Notes under the pieces: model-generated | The model's input: the letters and a program-made list of their open reading frames with translations, nothing else | What the model was told of the DNA's origin: nothing | Databases searched by the model: none | Part shown: positions 28,206 to 36,637 of the stretch, in pieces | Numbering within the stretch: position 1 is the stretch's first letter | Layout: every line of letters begins with the position of its first letter | IMG/VR virus record: IMGVR_UViG_3300044613_002635 | Span: 1-52,885 of that record | Reading direction: 5' to 3' (one strand) | DNA: 52,885 nt | From: a virus | Program-made: the position numbers and the translations under genes

Positions 28206-28439
28206 ATGTACATAGATGAATCCGCAAAAGAACAATTTTCAAATAAAGTTATAAACAGAGTAAAAATAACACAAATGACATTTATGGATTGTGTGTTAGA
28301 AATTTCAGAAGAAATGGGTCTGGATCCCAGTGCAGCTGGAAAACTTCTAACAAAACCAATTGTCGAAAAAATTCAACAAGAAGCCAACAATCTTCATTTA
28401 CTCAAGAAGAAGAAATCCAAACGCCTTCCGCTTGACTAA
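28206..28439 (+). CDS. gp33: gp33-like late-transcription co-activator (77 aa)
   Basis: TFMDCVLEISEEMGLDPSAA, followed by LTKPIVEKIQQEANNLHLL and a basic KRLPLD end, fits T4 gp33 and its cyanophage relatives ('y.dav...cee.gle......l....k.kI..ea..l..l....rLp'). gp33 bridges RNA polymerase and the sliding clamp for late transcription with gp55. Its position next to gene 32 matches T4. A sigma70-type, nearly leaderless promoter fits early or middle expression, before the late promoters it would serve. Confidence 0.75.
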   Translation: MYIDESAKEQFSNKVINRVKITQMTFMDCVLEISEEMGLDPSAAGKLLTKPIVEKIQQEANNLHLLKKKKSKRLPLD

Positions 28440-28459
28440 ATGAAACCGTGATACATAAT
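28432..28459 (+). promoter_or_regulatory. Promoter of gene 32
   Basis: TTGACT (28432-28437), 16 bases, CATAAT (28454-28459). The -35 overlaps the last codons and stop of gene 33. A leader of about 40 bases with GGGGAAAG precedes ATG 28506. Confidence 0.6.
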
Positions 28460-28505
28460 ACTAGAACTCATAGGCCAAGGTAGATCCTTGGGGAAAGAAG
28501 ATACT

Positions 28506-29363
28506 ATGTCAAACTTTGCTGATTTTAAGAAAAAGAGTAAGAACTCAGTCGCATCTCTAACCGAGCGTATGGATAAACTCACCTCCAAGGAGAGTTACAA
28601 GGACGAGCGTCTTTGGAAGCCCGGTATTGATAAGTCGGGCAATGGATACGCTGTAATCCGCTTCCTGCCTGAAATTGAAGGTGAAGATACTCCCTTTGTA
28701 TCTGTGTATAGCCACGCATTCAAGGGTAAGGGTGGTTGGCTGTTTGAAAACTGCCCAACCACAATTGGTGAAAAGTGCCCAATTTGTCAGGGTAACACAG
28801 AACTTTGGAATAGTGGTATTGAAGATGACAAGAACATTGCACGGAATCGTAAGCGCAAGTTGACTTACTTTTCCAATATTCTTGTCATTGAAGATCCTGC
28901 CAATCCAGAGAATAAGGGAAAGGTTTTCCTTTACCAATATGGCACAAAGATCTTCCAGAAGATCCAGAGCCTCGCTCACCCTGAGTATCAGGACGAGGTT
29001 GCTGTTGACCCATTCAACTTCTGGACTGGTGCAGACTTCAAAATCAAGATTCGTAATGTCGGAGGTTACGTTAACTATGATCGTTCAGAGTTTGCATCTC
29101 CCGCCCCACTTCTTGGTGGTGATGACAAAAAGCTAGAGGAACTTTGGAAGAAGCAATATCCTCTAAAGCCATTTGTTGACAAGAGCCAGTTCAAGAGTTA
29201 TACAGAACTCTCTGAACGTTACAAGAAGGCTGTCGGTGATGATGTTCGTGCTCAGTTTACTGAAAGCAAGAGCATTGAGGATGATGTGGCAGACACTGTA
29301 GTGTCTGAAGACATTGAGGAAAAGGATCCTCTAAAGTACTTCTCCGAGATGGAGAACGATTGA
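28506..29363 (+). CDS. gp32: gp32 single-stranded DNA-binding protein (285 aa)
   Basis: The N-terminus MSNFADFKKKSKNSVASLTE carries the basic cooperativity region. The core includes YAVIRFLPEIEGEDTPFV. The zinc site follows T4: H-x12-C-x7-C-x2-C (HAFKGKGGWLFENC ... CPIC). The C-terminus is acidic, for partner binding (EDIEEKDPLKYFSEMEND). Length is near T4 gp32 (301). Start 28506 is preferred over 28488 because GGGGAAAG fits it. Codon use is more GC-tolerant than in its neighbours, as expected for an abundant protein. Confidence 0.95.
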   Translation: MSNFADFKKKSKNSVASLTERMDKLTSKESYKDERLWKPGIDKSGNGYAVIRFLPEIEGEDTPFVSVYSHAFKGKGGWLFENCPTTIGEKCPICQGNTELWNSGIEDDKNIARNRKRKLTYFSNILVIEDPANPENKGKVFLYQYGTKIFQKIQSLAHPEYQDEVAVDPFNFWTGADFKIKIRNVGGYVNYDRSEFASPAPLLGGDDKKLEELWKKQYPLKPFVDKSQFKSYTELSERYKKAVGDDVRAQFTESKSIEDDVADTVVSEDIEEKDPLKYFSEMEND

Positions 29364-29364
29364 G

Positions 29365-29391
29365 AAAAGCCCCCGCAAGGGGGCTTTTTTT
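29365..29391 (+). terminator. Intrinsic terminator after gene 32
   Basis: AAAAGCCCCC, GCAA, GGGGGCTTTTTTT. It touches the 3' end of the convergent 29390 gene. Confidence 0.92.
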
Positions 29392-29812
29392 ATGCCCATC
29401 GGGGAAATTCTGAAAATCTTTCTCGTCTGGCCTCAAATATTAAATTAGTAGGTTCTGTCAGAGGACGTTCTTCAAATTTTTCAGCAGGCCTTGGATATGG
29501 TAGCCAAGAGTCTCTGGCATTACTTGCCAGAGAAGATATAGATGACTGTATACCATCAACAGATGTTCTTAATTCTTTATATTGTGCTTCTGCATCAAAT
29601 TTAATTTTTAAATCAACTGCCGTTTTTGAAACTTCAGCTTGAGCTGAATTTTTAATATCTGGTTGGGTGGCCGTATAAGAAATTGATTCTGGTAAAACAA
29701 CATTTTGTTGTTCAGAAGAAACTTCTGCAGATTGTATGCTTGAAGGCATTAATGATGCAGAAAAAGATTTTTGTTCTGCTGATACGTCTATTGATACTTC
29801 ATTTTCATTCAT
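29390..29812 (-). CDS. 140-aa protein downstream of gp26, unknown
   Basis: The sequence starts MNENEVSIDVSAEQKSFSAS; it is Ser/Gln/Glu-rich, helical in the middle (YKELRTSVDGIQSSISSLAS) and ends in a Pro/Arg-rich part. Its ATG overlaps the stop of the gp26 frameshift extension (ATGA), so translation may be coupled to that extension and not to gp26 itself. In T4-like baseplate clusters this position could belong to a hub assembly factor; that is inference. Confidence 0.55.
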   Translation of the reverse strand: MNENEVSIDVSAEQKSFSASLMPSSIQSAEVSSEQQNVVLPESISYTATQPDIKNSAQAEVSKTAVDLKIKFDAEAQYKELRTSVDGIQSSISSLASNARDSWLPYPRPAEKFEERPLTEPTNLIFEARRERFSEFPRWA

Positions 29813-30018
29813 AGATTCATTCCTCTTCCCATATCATAATGTGATGACATTTGTTCGTGTTTTTTCTGTTCTTGGTAATCCACTAATATCTTTACGTAAA
29901 TTTCTCGTTCCCACCAAATCATATCGTCCAGATCAAATAGATTCCAATTAAAATTATTTATTAAGGTAAAATTTGTTGTAAAATAATCTTTTAAATCAAA
30001 AAACTTTACCGAAAGGTA
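29809..30018 (-). CDS. gp26 -1 frameshift extension (69 aa added)
   Basis: After the heptamer T TTT TTT (30018-30024) the -1 frame runs on for 69 residues past the gp26 stop: YLSVKFFDLKDYF ... DLDDMIWWEREIYVKILVDY. The first in-frame ATG comes only in the middle of the conserved-looking part, so independent initiation is unlikely. An AGGAGG lies 16 bases before the slippery site and could stimulate slipping. The 'D...M.WWEREIY...L..y' segment resembles tail assembly chaperone extensions in other phages. The fusion would be 286 aa. Confidence 0.65.
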   Translation of the reverse strand, partial: YLSVKFFDLKDYFTTNFTLINNFNWNLFDLDDMIWWEREIYVKILVDYQEQKKHEQMSSHYDMGRGMNL

Positions 30019-30668
30019 AAAAAACGCAATAACCCATTGACCTCCTTGTCACCATCTTTTGTTTCTAATACAACAAACAATTCTGGTTGGGTTTTCATAA
30101 ATTCTTCAAATTTTGGTAAAATGTTTAAAGGTAGATTATCTAAAATAGTTTTAATGTCTTCGGAAATAAATTTATTAACATGAAAAACTTCTCCACCTAC
30201 ATTGACTTTTTTAATACATGCTTTTAGAAAATCTTCTTTATCTAATGTGTCTAATTTTAATAAATCTTTTATAGTTGGAGTTTCTAATGTAATAAAAACA
30301 CTATTTGTGAGTGTAACTGTATCGGATGATATTTCATTTCTGTGTTTAATATCTGGTATATAAACTTGAATTTTTTCTTGATTGTAAATCAAATTTAATT
30401 GTTCATCTACACTTTTAGATCTGATTTGTAAAAATAAAAATTCAGCATCGGCCATACAAAGATTCATTATGTTTACATTTTCAGTATTGTTTTTTAATAA
30501 CTCAACTAATGATATCAATGCTAATTTTTTATTTTCTTCTTGAAGAATAACAGAAATGCTTTTTGCATCTTTTACTTTAAAGGGTCTAAAAATAACTTTT
30601 TGTTTAGAAAAAGGTAAAATAGTTTCGTAAGTGGGTAGCAGGCTTTTTAAAGAACTCATCAAATCCAT
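30006..30668 (-). CDS. gp26: gp26-like baseplate hub assembly protein (220 aa)
   Basis: SKQKVIFRPFKVKDAKSISV at residues 20-40 is the hallmark of T4 gp26-type proteins (T4_baseplate family; T4 gp26 is 208 aa). The rest is helical and Leu-rich (FISEDIKTILDNLPLNILPKF). It is needed for baseplate hub assembly in T4. Near its end lies the slippery site T TTT TTT that may send some ribosomes into the 29809-30018 extension. Confidence 0.75.
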   Translation of the reverse strand: MDLMSSLKSLLPTYETILPFSKQKVIFRPFKVKDAKSISVILQEENKKLALISLVELLKNNTENVNIMNLCMADAEFLFLQIRSKSVDEQLNLIYNQEKIQVYIPDIKHRNEISSDTVTLTNSVFITLETPTIKDLLKLDTLDKEDFLKACIKKVNVGGEVFHVNKFISEDIKTILDNLPLNILPKFEEFMKTQPELFVVLETKDGDKEVNGLLRFFTFR

Positions 30669-30671
30669 AAA

Positions 30672-31280
30672 TTAAATTCCTTGATAAAAATTAAAGTCTC
30701 TGAACAGCATAAGAACTGTATATGTTGAATAATCATTAGACTTCAACATATTTAATTCAATTGGTAAACATTCAACAGGATATACTTCAAAAAAATTATA
30801 TGAAACATTTGGATTTCCATTTGGATCTAATAAAGAGATCTTCATTTGTGTTTGTGCAATAATATCGTCATAAAACTGAACTTGATATGGAAAACGTGTA
30901 GCGTTTCTGGCATTATTAGTTGATGATGCTTTTGGTGATTGTCTTCCTCCAGAATATATTAAATTAAACCATGAATTAAAAAACAATGTAATAAAATTAT
31001 CATTAGTTACTGGAAAGGTCAAAAGTATACCTTGAGGAAACTTTTGAGATCTTGGAATTGTTCTACCGGGTCCATAGCCAGCCAAGCCATCTGCAACACC
31101 ATCTATAGCTCTGGCACCTATTGTTATTGCTAATGGATTTAAATCGTTATTTGATATAGTTGGTAGGGTAGCTGGCAAATTTGAAAAAGATAATGTAAAT
31201 CTATTAGATCTTTGAAGACCATTGTGGCGATCAAAAAAGTCTTTTATTGATAAAATTGAATTGTTATTTGGAATTGGCAT
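30672..31280 (-). CDS. Tail-tube-fold baseplate protein, possibly gp54-like (202 aa)
   Basis: IKDFFDRHNGLQRSNRFTLS resembles the start of gp19-type tube proteins ('f...gg...nrf.v'). The C-terminal half QVQFYDDIIAQTQMKISLLD ... FFEVYPVECLPIELNMLKS fits the tube pattern ('y..y..wP..i..i.l.'). In T4 the tube fold recurs in gp48 and gp54 of the tube start; this short protein next to gp26 and gp4 may be the gp54 equivalent. The family fit is fair, the exact role uncertain. Confidence 0.55.
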   Translation of the reverse strand: MPIPNNNSILSIKDFFDRHNGLQRSNRFTLSFSNLPATLPTISNNDLNPLAITIGARAIDGVADGLAGYGPGRTIPRSQKFPQGILLTFPVTNDNFITLFFNSWFNLIYSGGRQSPKASSTNNARNATRFPYQVQFYDDIIAQTQMKISLLDPNGNPNVSYNFFEVYPVECLPIELNMLKSNDYSTYTVLMLFRDFNFYQGI

Positions 31281-31692
31281 TGGAGAATAAATCTTTTTCT
31301 GTTAAAATTTTAAAAACAAAACTATTATTATTGCAATAGTTTTTAGCAGCATTCCATTTGGCATTGTTTATGATCCAGGTTACCTTTTCTTTTTTTGAAG
31401 CATTCTCTTTTAAAAAAGTTTGTTTCTTTGGTTTGACCTCAACCATCCAAGTGTGTACTCCTTCAGAATTTTTAAACTGTATTAAAAAATCTGGATAGTA
31501 GTTGTGTATTTTTTTATCAATTGGACTAACATAAGGTATGGCTATTTCTTCAGAAGACCATTTAATTATGTTGGGATGTTCATCACAAAAATTACATACA
31601 TTGCGTTCCCACAAGGATCGGCATACAATTTTAGATGAATCCCCAGCATATTTTTTGGGATTCTTTGGGTTAAATATTGTTCTGTATGCCAT
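31264..31692 (-). CDS. gp4: gp4-like head completion protein (142 aa)
   Basis: TIFNPKNPKKYAGDSSKIVC followed by RSLWERNVCNFCDEHPNI and PDFLIQFKNSEGVHTWMVEV match T4 gp4 (gp50/65), a head completion protein with a TnsA-like nuclease fold (E, D...VEVKPKK). Length is close to T4 (150 aa). It overlaps the next gene by 17 bases. ATG 31692 lies five bases after CTAAATA. Confidence 0.88.
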   Translation of the reverse strand: MAYRTIFNPKNPKKYAGDSSKIVCRSLWERNVCNFCDEHPNIIKWSSEEIAIPYVSPIDKKIHNYYPDFLIQFKNSEGVHTWMVEVKPKKQTFLKENASKKEKVTWIINNAKWNAAKNYCNNNSFVFKILTEKDLFSNANSK

Positions 31693-31697
31693 AATAA

Positions 31698-31720
31698 TAT
31701 TTAGAGAAATTATCTAAATA
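31698..31720. promoter_or_regulatory. Divergent pair of late promoters
   Basis: CTAAATA on the minus strand (31698-31704), TTATT, ATG 31692. CTAAATA on the plus strand (31714-31720), seven bases, ATG 31728. Confidence 0.75.
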
Positions 31721-31727
31721 TTCATAT

Positions 31728-32552
31728 ATGGCACGAAATCAATTTCAATATCCTTATGGTTTGGCTGCAAAAGAGCAACCACTGTGGATGCAGTTTTATA
31801 GTGCTGAGTATTCTTTAAAAAACTTTGAGCGTACCCGTGCAGGGGTTATTAATAGAGCATTTGCAAGAATAAGTCTACCAATGCCAAAAGAACCGGGATA
31901 TTTGGCAGCACACGAATTTGGTGAAAGTAATAATAATCCGGTCGGTCCAATGATTTCTAGAGCAGGAATTGCAAATGCTGGCAGCGGTGGTGCGTTAAAC
32001 ATATTAAAACGAGCAATACAACCAGCCACATTTTATTGGGAAAGAATGTTTGCTACCTCTACCTATAGAAGATTTAGTAATATAGCAGAAATGAGCATGG
32101 TTTCAGAAGCAAGAAAAAAATACTTTTTTCAATATGCTTTAATACCAAAAAATAAAGAAGAATCAATACAAATTGAAAATATTATAGGTACGTTTAGAAA
32201 GTGTTCATATCCAACAGTAGCTACCGGATTGCCGGAAAGAAGTTATCCACAAAATTTATGGGCATTAGAGGTAACCAGTGGAAATCAAGTTGCTTTAGGA
32301 TCTGGAAGTCGTGGTGGCGGTGAAGCAAATCTTACTGCAAACTGGCTTGGTGAACCTTTAGTGTGTGTATTGGAAACAGTCAAAGTTCAAAAAAATGATG
32401 AAAGCGATCCTGTTATTAGGTATTTGCCAAATGGAGCATCATCTATTACTTTGCTGGGATTAGTTTTTAGTGAATTTGAAACAGGAACTTTTGATCCTTC
32501 ATATGGTGGCATTCTTTCTAAATCTGAAATCTCTACAAAGTATATGAGATAA
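31728..32552 (+). CDS. gp48: gp48-like baseplate tail tube cap (274 aa)
   Basis: FQYPYGLAAKEQPLWMQFYS followed by YSLKNFERTRAGVINRAFAR is like the 'YP.dl......mmf....' start of T4 gp48-type proteins. The C-terminus has the tube-fold ending CSYPTVATGLPERSYPQNLW. In T4, gp48 caps the baseplate and starts the tail tube with gp54. It is followed by gp53 and hub genes. The assignment rests on order and partial motif fit. Confidence 0.6.
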   Translation: MARNQFQYPYGLAAKEQPLWMQFYSAEYSLKNFERTRAGVINRAFARISLPMPKEPGYLAAHEFGESNNNPVGPMISRAGIANAGSGGALNILKRAIQPATFYWERMFATSTYRRFSNIAEMSMVSEARKKYFFQYALIPKNKEESIQIENIIGTFRKCSYPTVATGLPERSYPQNLWALEVTSGNQVALGSGSRGGGEANLTANWLGEPLVCVLETVKVQKNDESDPVIRYLPNGASSITLLGLVFSEFETGTFDPSYGGILSKSEISTKYMR

Positions 32553-32557
32553 ATTTA

Positions 32558-33409
32558 ATGAAATTTTTTAATAATCTTCCAAAAACTGTATTTACCAGTA
32601 GCATAGGTGATTTTCGAATCTCCGATTTTTTTACTTATTTGGATGTTGAGCGTACAACAATAGAAGAAGGCACGATTACTATAGATAACAAAACAACGTT
32701 ATTGGAAGCAGCTTATACCGTATATACTGATTCAGATAGCTTTTGGGCTATTGTTGCTGCAAATAATGTGATAAATCCATTCTTTTTATTAGAAGATAAT
32801 GCTTCAATATATTCAAAAAATAATGAAGAAAAAATTAATATGACTTTATTTCCTACAGCCGGAGCCACAACAGGAGGAGTAGCTTTTCCTGTGGGTAGCA
32901 TTGTGCTTCCGTACATAGGAAATACTGGACCAGTATATAATTATGGGTCTACTGGTAATTTTCAATTAAATGGACCATTTGCTATTATTGAAGAAACATC
33001 TTTTTATGACGGCAGTATGGTTATTGGGCCTCAACGTGGTGGTACTGGTCCCTTTATTATAGTCAACGCAACTCAAGACCTCGTTGCCGTAATCCAATTA
33101 AATTCTGATGGTTCGTATTCATCTGCTGGAAATTATTATACAGCAGATAAAACAAGTTACTTAAATAAAACTATATCAGTTTCGACACCACAAGATGCTA
33201 AAACAATTTATAAACAACCTAAATCATCAAATGTAACAATCGATGAAGAACTTGAAATGGTAACACCCGGAGACCCAAGTCTATTGGTAACAGAAACCAC
33301 AGTATCTGTGAAACAGTATATTGATACTGTATCTAAAATCGTCCAAGCATATGTTCCAAGCCAATTGGGGCTGGTTCAGAGCTCTTTTATAACAACTAAG
33401 TATAAGTGA
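32558..33409 (+). CDS. gp53: gp53-like baseplate wedge protein (283 aa)
   Basis: LLEAAYTVYTDSDSFWAIVA, then ANNVINPFFLLEDNASIY, is the LysM-like 'ly.....yW.il..Nn..dPf' core of T4 gp53, which joins neighbouring wedges. It is longer than T4 gp53 (196) because of a Gly/Thr-rich insert around 105-170 (GPQRGGTGPFIIVN). It follows gp48 by five bases. Confidence 0.65.
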   Translation: MKFFNNLPKTVFTSSIGDFRISDFFTYLDVERTTIEEGTITIDNKTTLLEAAYTVYTDSDSFWAIVAANNVINPFFLLEDNASIYSKNNEEKINMTLFPTAGATTGGVAFPVGSIVLPYIGNTGPVYNYGSTGNFQLNGPFAIIEETSFYDGSMVIGPQRGGTGPFIIVNATQDLVAVIQLNSDGSYSSAGNYYTADKTSYLNKTISVSTPQDAKTIYKQPKSSNVTIDEELEMVTPGDPSLLVTETTVSVKQYIDTVSKIVQAYVPSQLGLVQSSFITTKYK

Positions 33410-33410
33410 T

Positions 33411-35423
33411 ATGGCAAATACACAGTCCAGATTTAATCCAGCGTATTCTACAATAAAATCAATTTATTTAGGCAATCTTGATATTTTAAGACAAAATACA
33501 GAATGCCAATTTGAAAGATTGGAAATAGTCGAAAACATTAATGATGTTCTTCCGTCTGGAGCATTATTGGTAAAAGACAAACAAGATATTGCCAGTGCTA
33601 TTCAACTAAATGATGTCACAACTTTAACTATTGAATTTTTTAATGGCGATAAATGGGAATGTGATATTACAAGTGTTTCATATAGTAATAACGCAGCATC
33701 TGATTCTGAAGAAACTTTATTAGTAATAAATTTTACAAATCATTATTATAGATATTTTTCTACCAATTCTTTAAATCAATTATTGGGATATAAAAGCCCA
33801 CAAGTTTATACTGTGGATGAATTTGTAGCACAAATGGTCTTTACATTTGGTGAACGACCAGAAGCAAAAGGATATCGTGATTCGGCATCAAATTATTTCT
33901 TATACAGACCATTTATACCTTTTAATAATAGAGAAGAAGCGCTGCCAGATAATGCGATTGAAATGATGAATTATTTGTCAACCATGGCAGTTGATCAAAA
34001 CAAAAATCCTAATTTTTTCTTTTGGACTTCTATGAATGGGGCATTTAATTTTAAATCTTTTTCAAGAGAAATGGTATCTGCAGAAGATGAAGAACCAGTA
34101 AATGTTGCTGTTTATAATGGTGATGCTGTTGAAGAAAGATTATCTGACGGAAAACAATATCGTAAGGCATATTTCTTGGCCACAAATCCAGCTTACCAAT
34201 GGATATCTAAGAATTATTATTACATTAGAAAAACTCCAAAATACTTAGATACAAATAATGTAACAGTACCTGACGGCCTTAGTGGAGATGCACTTTCGGA
34301 TGCTATTAATGCTGCACAAAATAATGCTTTAAAAAATTTAACTTTTCAATTTCAAGATGACGGTCAAAAATATAATATTGATGTAGTTAGTGTTGCTGGA
34401 AGAGCAACTGAAGCTCCTTCTGGTGGTGATTTAATTTATCCTGAAAATTCTTGGGGATATTATGATGGGGGCACACCAACTAATGACAGATCCATTACAA
34501 ACATGTTGGGAAATCAATATGGCATGGAATCATCATATGGTGTATTGAATTTAATGGGTGATAAAGGCTATATGGCATTTTTGGATAGCCCTGATATGTG
34601 GAAAAATATGTTTGATTTGACACCAATTCATCCAAATTATCCTAATGAAAATGATACCGATGCAACTAGTACTACATCTATTATTCCTGGTGAGAGTACC
34701 AATTTACAAAAAGTAATGGATATTAGGTATAATACATTTAAAGCTTTGACGACTGGAAACTGTGGTTCTAGTGAATTTGCAGGTCCATCTGGTAGTTCTA
34801 AAATACAAAATACCATAGAACAATTAAGAAAAATAGAACAGCAAAACTTTGTTATTCATTCTCTATGTTGTATGGGTAAAAGAGGAGAAAATTGTTTCTT
34901 TGCTGTATTACAGCGATACGAGCCAGATACTGCTTATTATGGTGCTACCGGTACAGGTGGTACTGGTGGTAATTTTCAACCACAAACAGAAACAACACCA
35001 GAATTACCAAGTGGTGCAAAATTTTATAGGTATAAATGGAACAAGATACTGTTTTCTTCTGGAATATCAGGAGCATGTGGTTCAGCTTCTGGAGCATGTG
35101 GTGGATCGGGAAATACTTATTATCCGCATTTGTTGGAGCAATGGTCATTAGATCCTTCAGCAAAATCAAATGACAGTCAAGATGCAACATGGGCCATAAA
35201 TTTAAATGAAAGAGGCTTAAGCGGAGCATATTTGCCACCGGGTTGGTCAAATACATCAGCCGCATCTGGATTTGGATACAGACCAATTGGCGCACCAGCT
35301 ACAGCTACATTTGCAGAATCTGCAAATATAATGCATATTGCAAAAGTATGCATTGAACAGATCGATCCCAACAATAGTGTTACATATTTCTGGGCTGAAA
35401 ATGTTGTAGACGGAACTTGTTAA
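33411..35423 (+). CDS. Baseplate hub protein, gp27-like (670 aa)
   Basis: The N-terminal 150 residues have the hub beta-barrel look (NDVTTLTIEFFNGDKWECDI; SEETLLVINFTNHYYRYFST). YTVDEFVAQMVFTFGERPEA and FFFWTSMNGAFNFKSFS are typical of gp27-type hub domains. The C-terminal 300 residues are Gly/Ser/Cys-rich and not recognised. T4 gp27 is 391 aa, so this has a large extension. Its place between gp53 and gp25 supports a hub role. Confidence 0.6.
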   Translation: MANTQSRFNPAYSTIKSIYLGNLDILRQNTECQFERLEIVENINDVLPSGALLVKDKQDIASAIQLNDVTTLTIEFFNGDKWECDITSVSYSNNAASDSEETLLVINFTNHYYRYFSTNSLNQLLGYKSPQVYTVDEFVAQMVFTFGERPEAKGYRDSASNYFLYRPFIPFNNREEALPDNAIEMMNYLSTMAVDQNKNPNFFFWTSMNGAFNFKSFSREMVSAEDEEPVNVAVYNGDAVEERLSDGKQYRKAYFLATNPAYQWISKNYYYIRKTPKYLDTNNVTVPDGLSGDALSDAINAAQNNALKNLTFQFQDDGQKYNIDVVSVAGRATEAPSGGDLIYPENSWGYYDGGTPTNDRSITNMLGNQYGMESSYGVLNLMGDKGYMAFLDSPDMWKNMFDLTPIHPNYPNENDTDATSTTSIIPGESTNLQKVMDIRYNTFKALTTGNCGSSEFAGPSGSSKIQNTIEQLRKIEQQNFVIHSLCCMGKRGENCFFAVLQRYEPDTAYYGATGTGGTGGNFQPQTETTPELPSGAKFYRYKWNKILFSSGISGACGSASGACGGSGNTYYPHLLEQWSLDPSAKSNDSQDATWAINLNERGLSGAYLPPGWSNTSAASGFGYRPIGAPATATFAESANIMHIAKVCIEQIDPNNSVTYFWAENVVDGTC

Positions 35424-35433
35424 AGGATATTAA

Positions 35434-36243
35434 ATGGCAAATCAGATTATTACATATGGTACTAACTATTCACAAGAAACATTCTATCCTGTAGCAAGTA
35501 AAGATGCATATGAATGTGCTAATGCAGCAATAACCAGAGGGGCGACGGGAATCCCCTCCTCGTTACAAGAATGTTTTGATAGATTTCCTGGAGTTTTAGA
35601 AATCGCAGAAGCTATTGGGTTTTATACAGCCACCAAAGGCTCTTGTGGAAGCACAGAAAATTTTGTTGGTGGAGGTGGATGTGGAGGATCTGGTTCAAAT
35701 TACACTCTTTGGACTGGGCCTTCAACCGTTCCTTCTTTAAATACAACACAACCCATCGATCTTTATTTTGATGTTGTAAATGAAGAATGTAATCAAATTA
35801 ATACAAAATTGGGACTGGATTGGATGGGATGTTTATGGGCAACTCCTTCCGCACCATATAGTTGCCTGTGTCCTGATATTAAGCCAAATTATGAAGCTTA
35901 TATAAAACTAAGATTAAATGTTGCATCTTTTTGGAATACCCCAGTTGAAACACCAGTCAAACGAGCAGAATTTCTAGATGCAATTAAATACGGAAGAAAA
36001 GTTGATGTGACGATTGCTGGCGATTTTACATTAAAGGTTGGTCAGCTTGCTAACCTTAGTATAAATGGTATAAGTGGATTTCCTTACGCATCAACAAATT
36101 CTGTTTTAAATGCAACATATTATGTTACAGGTATTAAACATGTAATTACAAATTCTGGAACACATGAAACAGCACTTTCACTTACGCAAATAGCACCATT
36201 AGATGTTGGTGGTAAATCGGCAGTGGCTCGATATTATTCATGA
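35434..36243 (+). CDS. Hub-associated baseplate protein (269 aa)
   Basis: The C-terminal 80 residues (DVTIAGDFTLKVGQLANLSI ... YYVTGIKHVITNSGTHETAL) match the tail-spike/hub domain found at the end of gp27/gpD-type proteins ('g...l..G.lv.l.......y.V..i.H....g.y.t.l.l'). The N-terminal part is Cys/Gly-rich. It may be the split second half of a hub protein. It follows the 33411 gene by ten bases. Confidence 0.55.
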   Translation: MANQIITYGTNYSQETFYPVASKDAYECANAAITRGATGIPSSLQECFDRFPGVLEIAEAIGFYTATKGSCGSTENFVGGGGCGGSGSNYTLWTGPSTVPSLNTTQPIDLYFDVVNEECNQINTKLGLDWMGCLWATPSAPYSCLCPDIKPNYEAYIKLRLNVASFWNTPVETPVKRAEFLDAIKYGRKVDVTIAGDFTLKVGQLANLSINGISGFPYASTNSVLNATYYVTGIKHVITNSGTHETALSLTQIAPLDVGGKSAVARYYS

Positions 36244-36251
36244 TATAAATA
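36244..36251 (+). promoter_or_regulatory. Late promoter TATAAATA, leaderless geometry
   Basis: TATAAATA, TTATT, ATG 36257 (gene 25). It overlaps the previous stop codon. Confidence 0.78.
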
Positions 36252-36256
36252 TTATT

Positions 36257-36637
36257 ATGGCGCTCAAAGATTTTTCAATATTATTAGAAAAAGTTAATTC
36301 CAAATCTTCTAAAAAAGATATTGGTATGGTGAGCGGATTTAATGCTTATTCTCAATATATTGAAAATGTTCTCAAAACACAAAAAGGTGAACTTGTTTCC
36401 AATATGAATTTGGGATCAGATTATTTTAGTTATATTTTTTCTGGTCAGGCTCAAGTAGGTCCACTGGAATCTGGTTTGGCCGCATATATAGAATCTGCTA
36501 TTCCAGTAATGAATAATGTTAAAGTTAGATTGGAATATGCATCTGATACTCAATTTCAATTTTTTATAACATATTCATTAAATAATGGAATTAATGGGCA
36601 ATCAAATTCTAGCACAACGATAGAGGTAGAACTATAA
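36257..36637 (+). CDS. gp25: gp25 baseplate wedge protein (126 aa)
   Basis: ENVLKTQKGELVSNMNLGSD then YFSYIFSG is the conserved gp25 core ('i...l.T..Ge...n..fG......lf'). VRLEYASDTQFQFFITYSLN is the final strand pair. Length matches T4 gp25 (132). gp25 forms the wedge core with gp6 and gp7. Start 36257 is chosen from the promoter; the longer frame overlaps the upstream gene. Confidence 0.88.
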   Translation: MALKDFSILLEKVNSKSSKKDIGMVSGFNAYSQYIENVLKTQKGELVSNMNLGSDYFSYIFSGQAQVGPLESGLAAYIESAIPVMNNVKVRLEYASDTQFQFFITYSLNNGINGQSNSSTTIEVEL

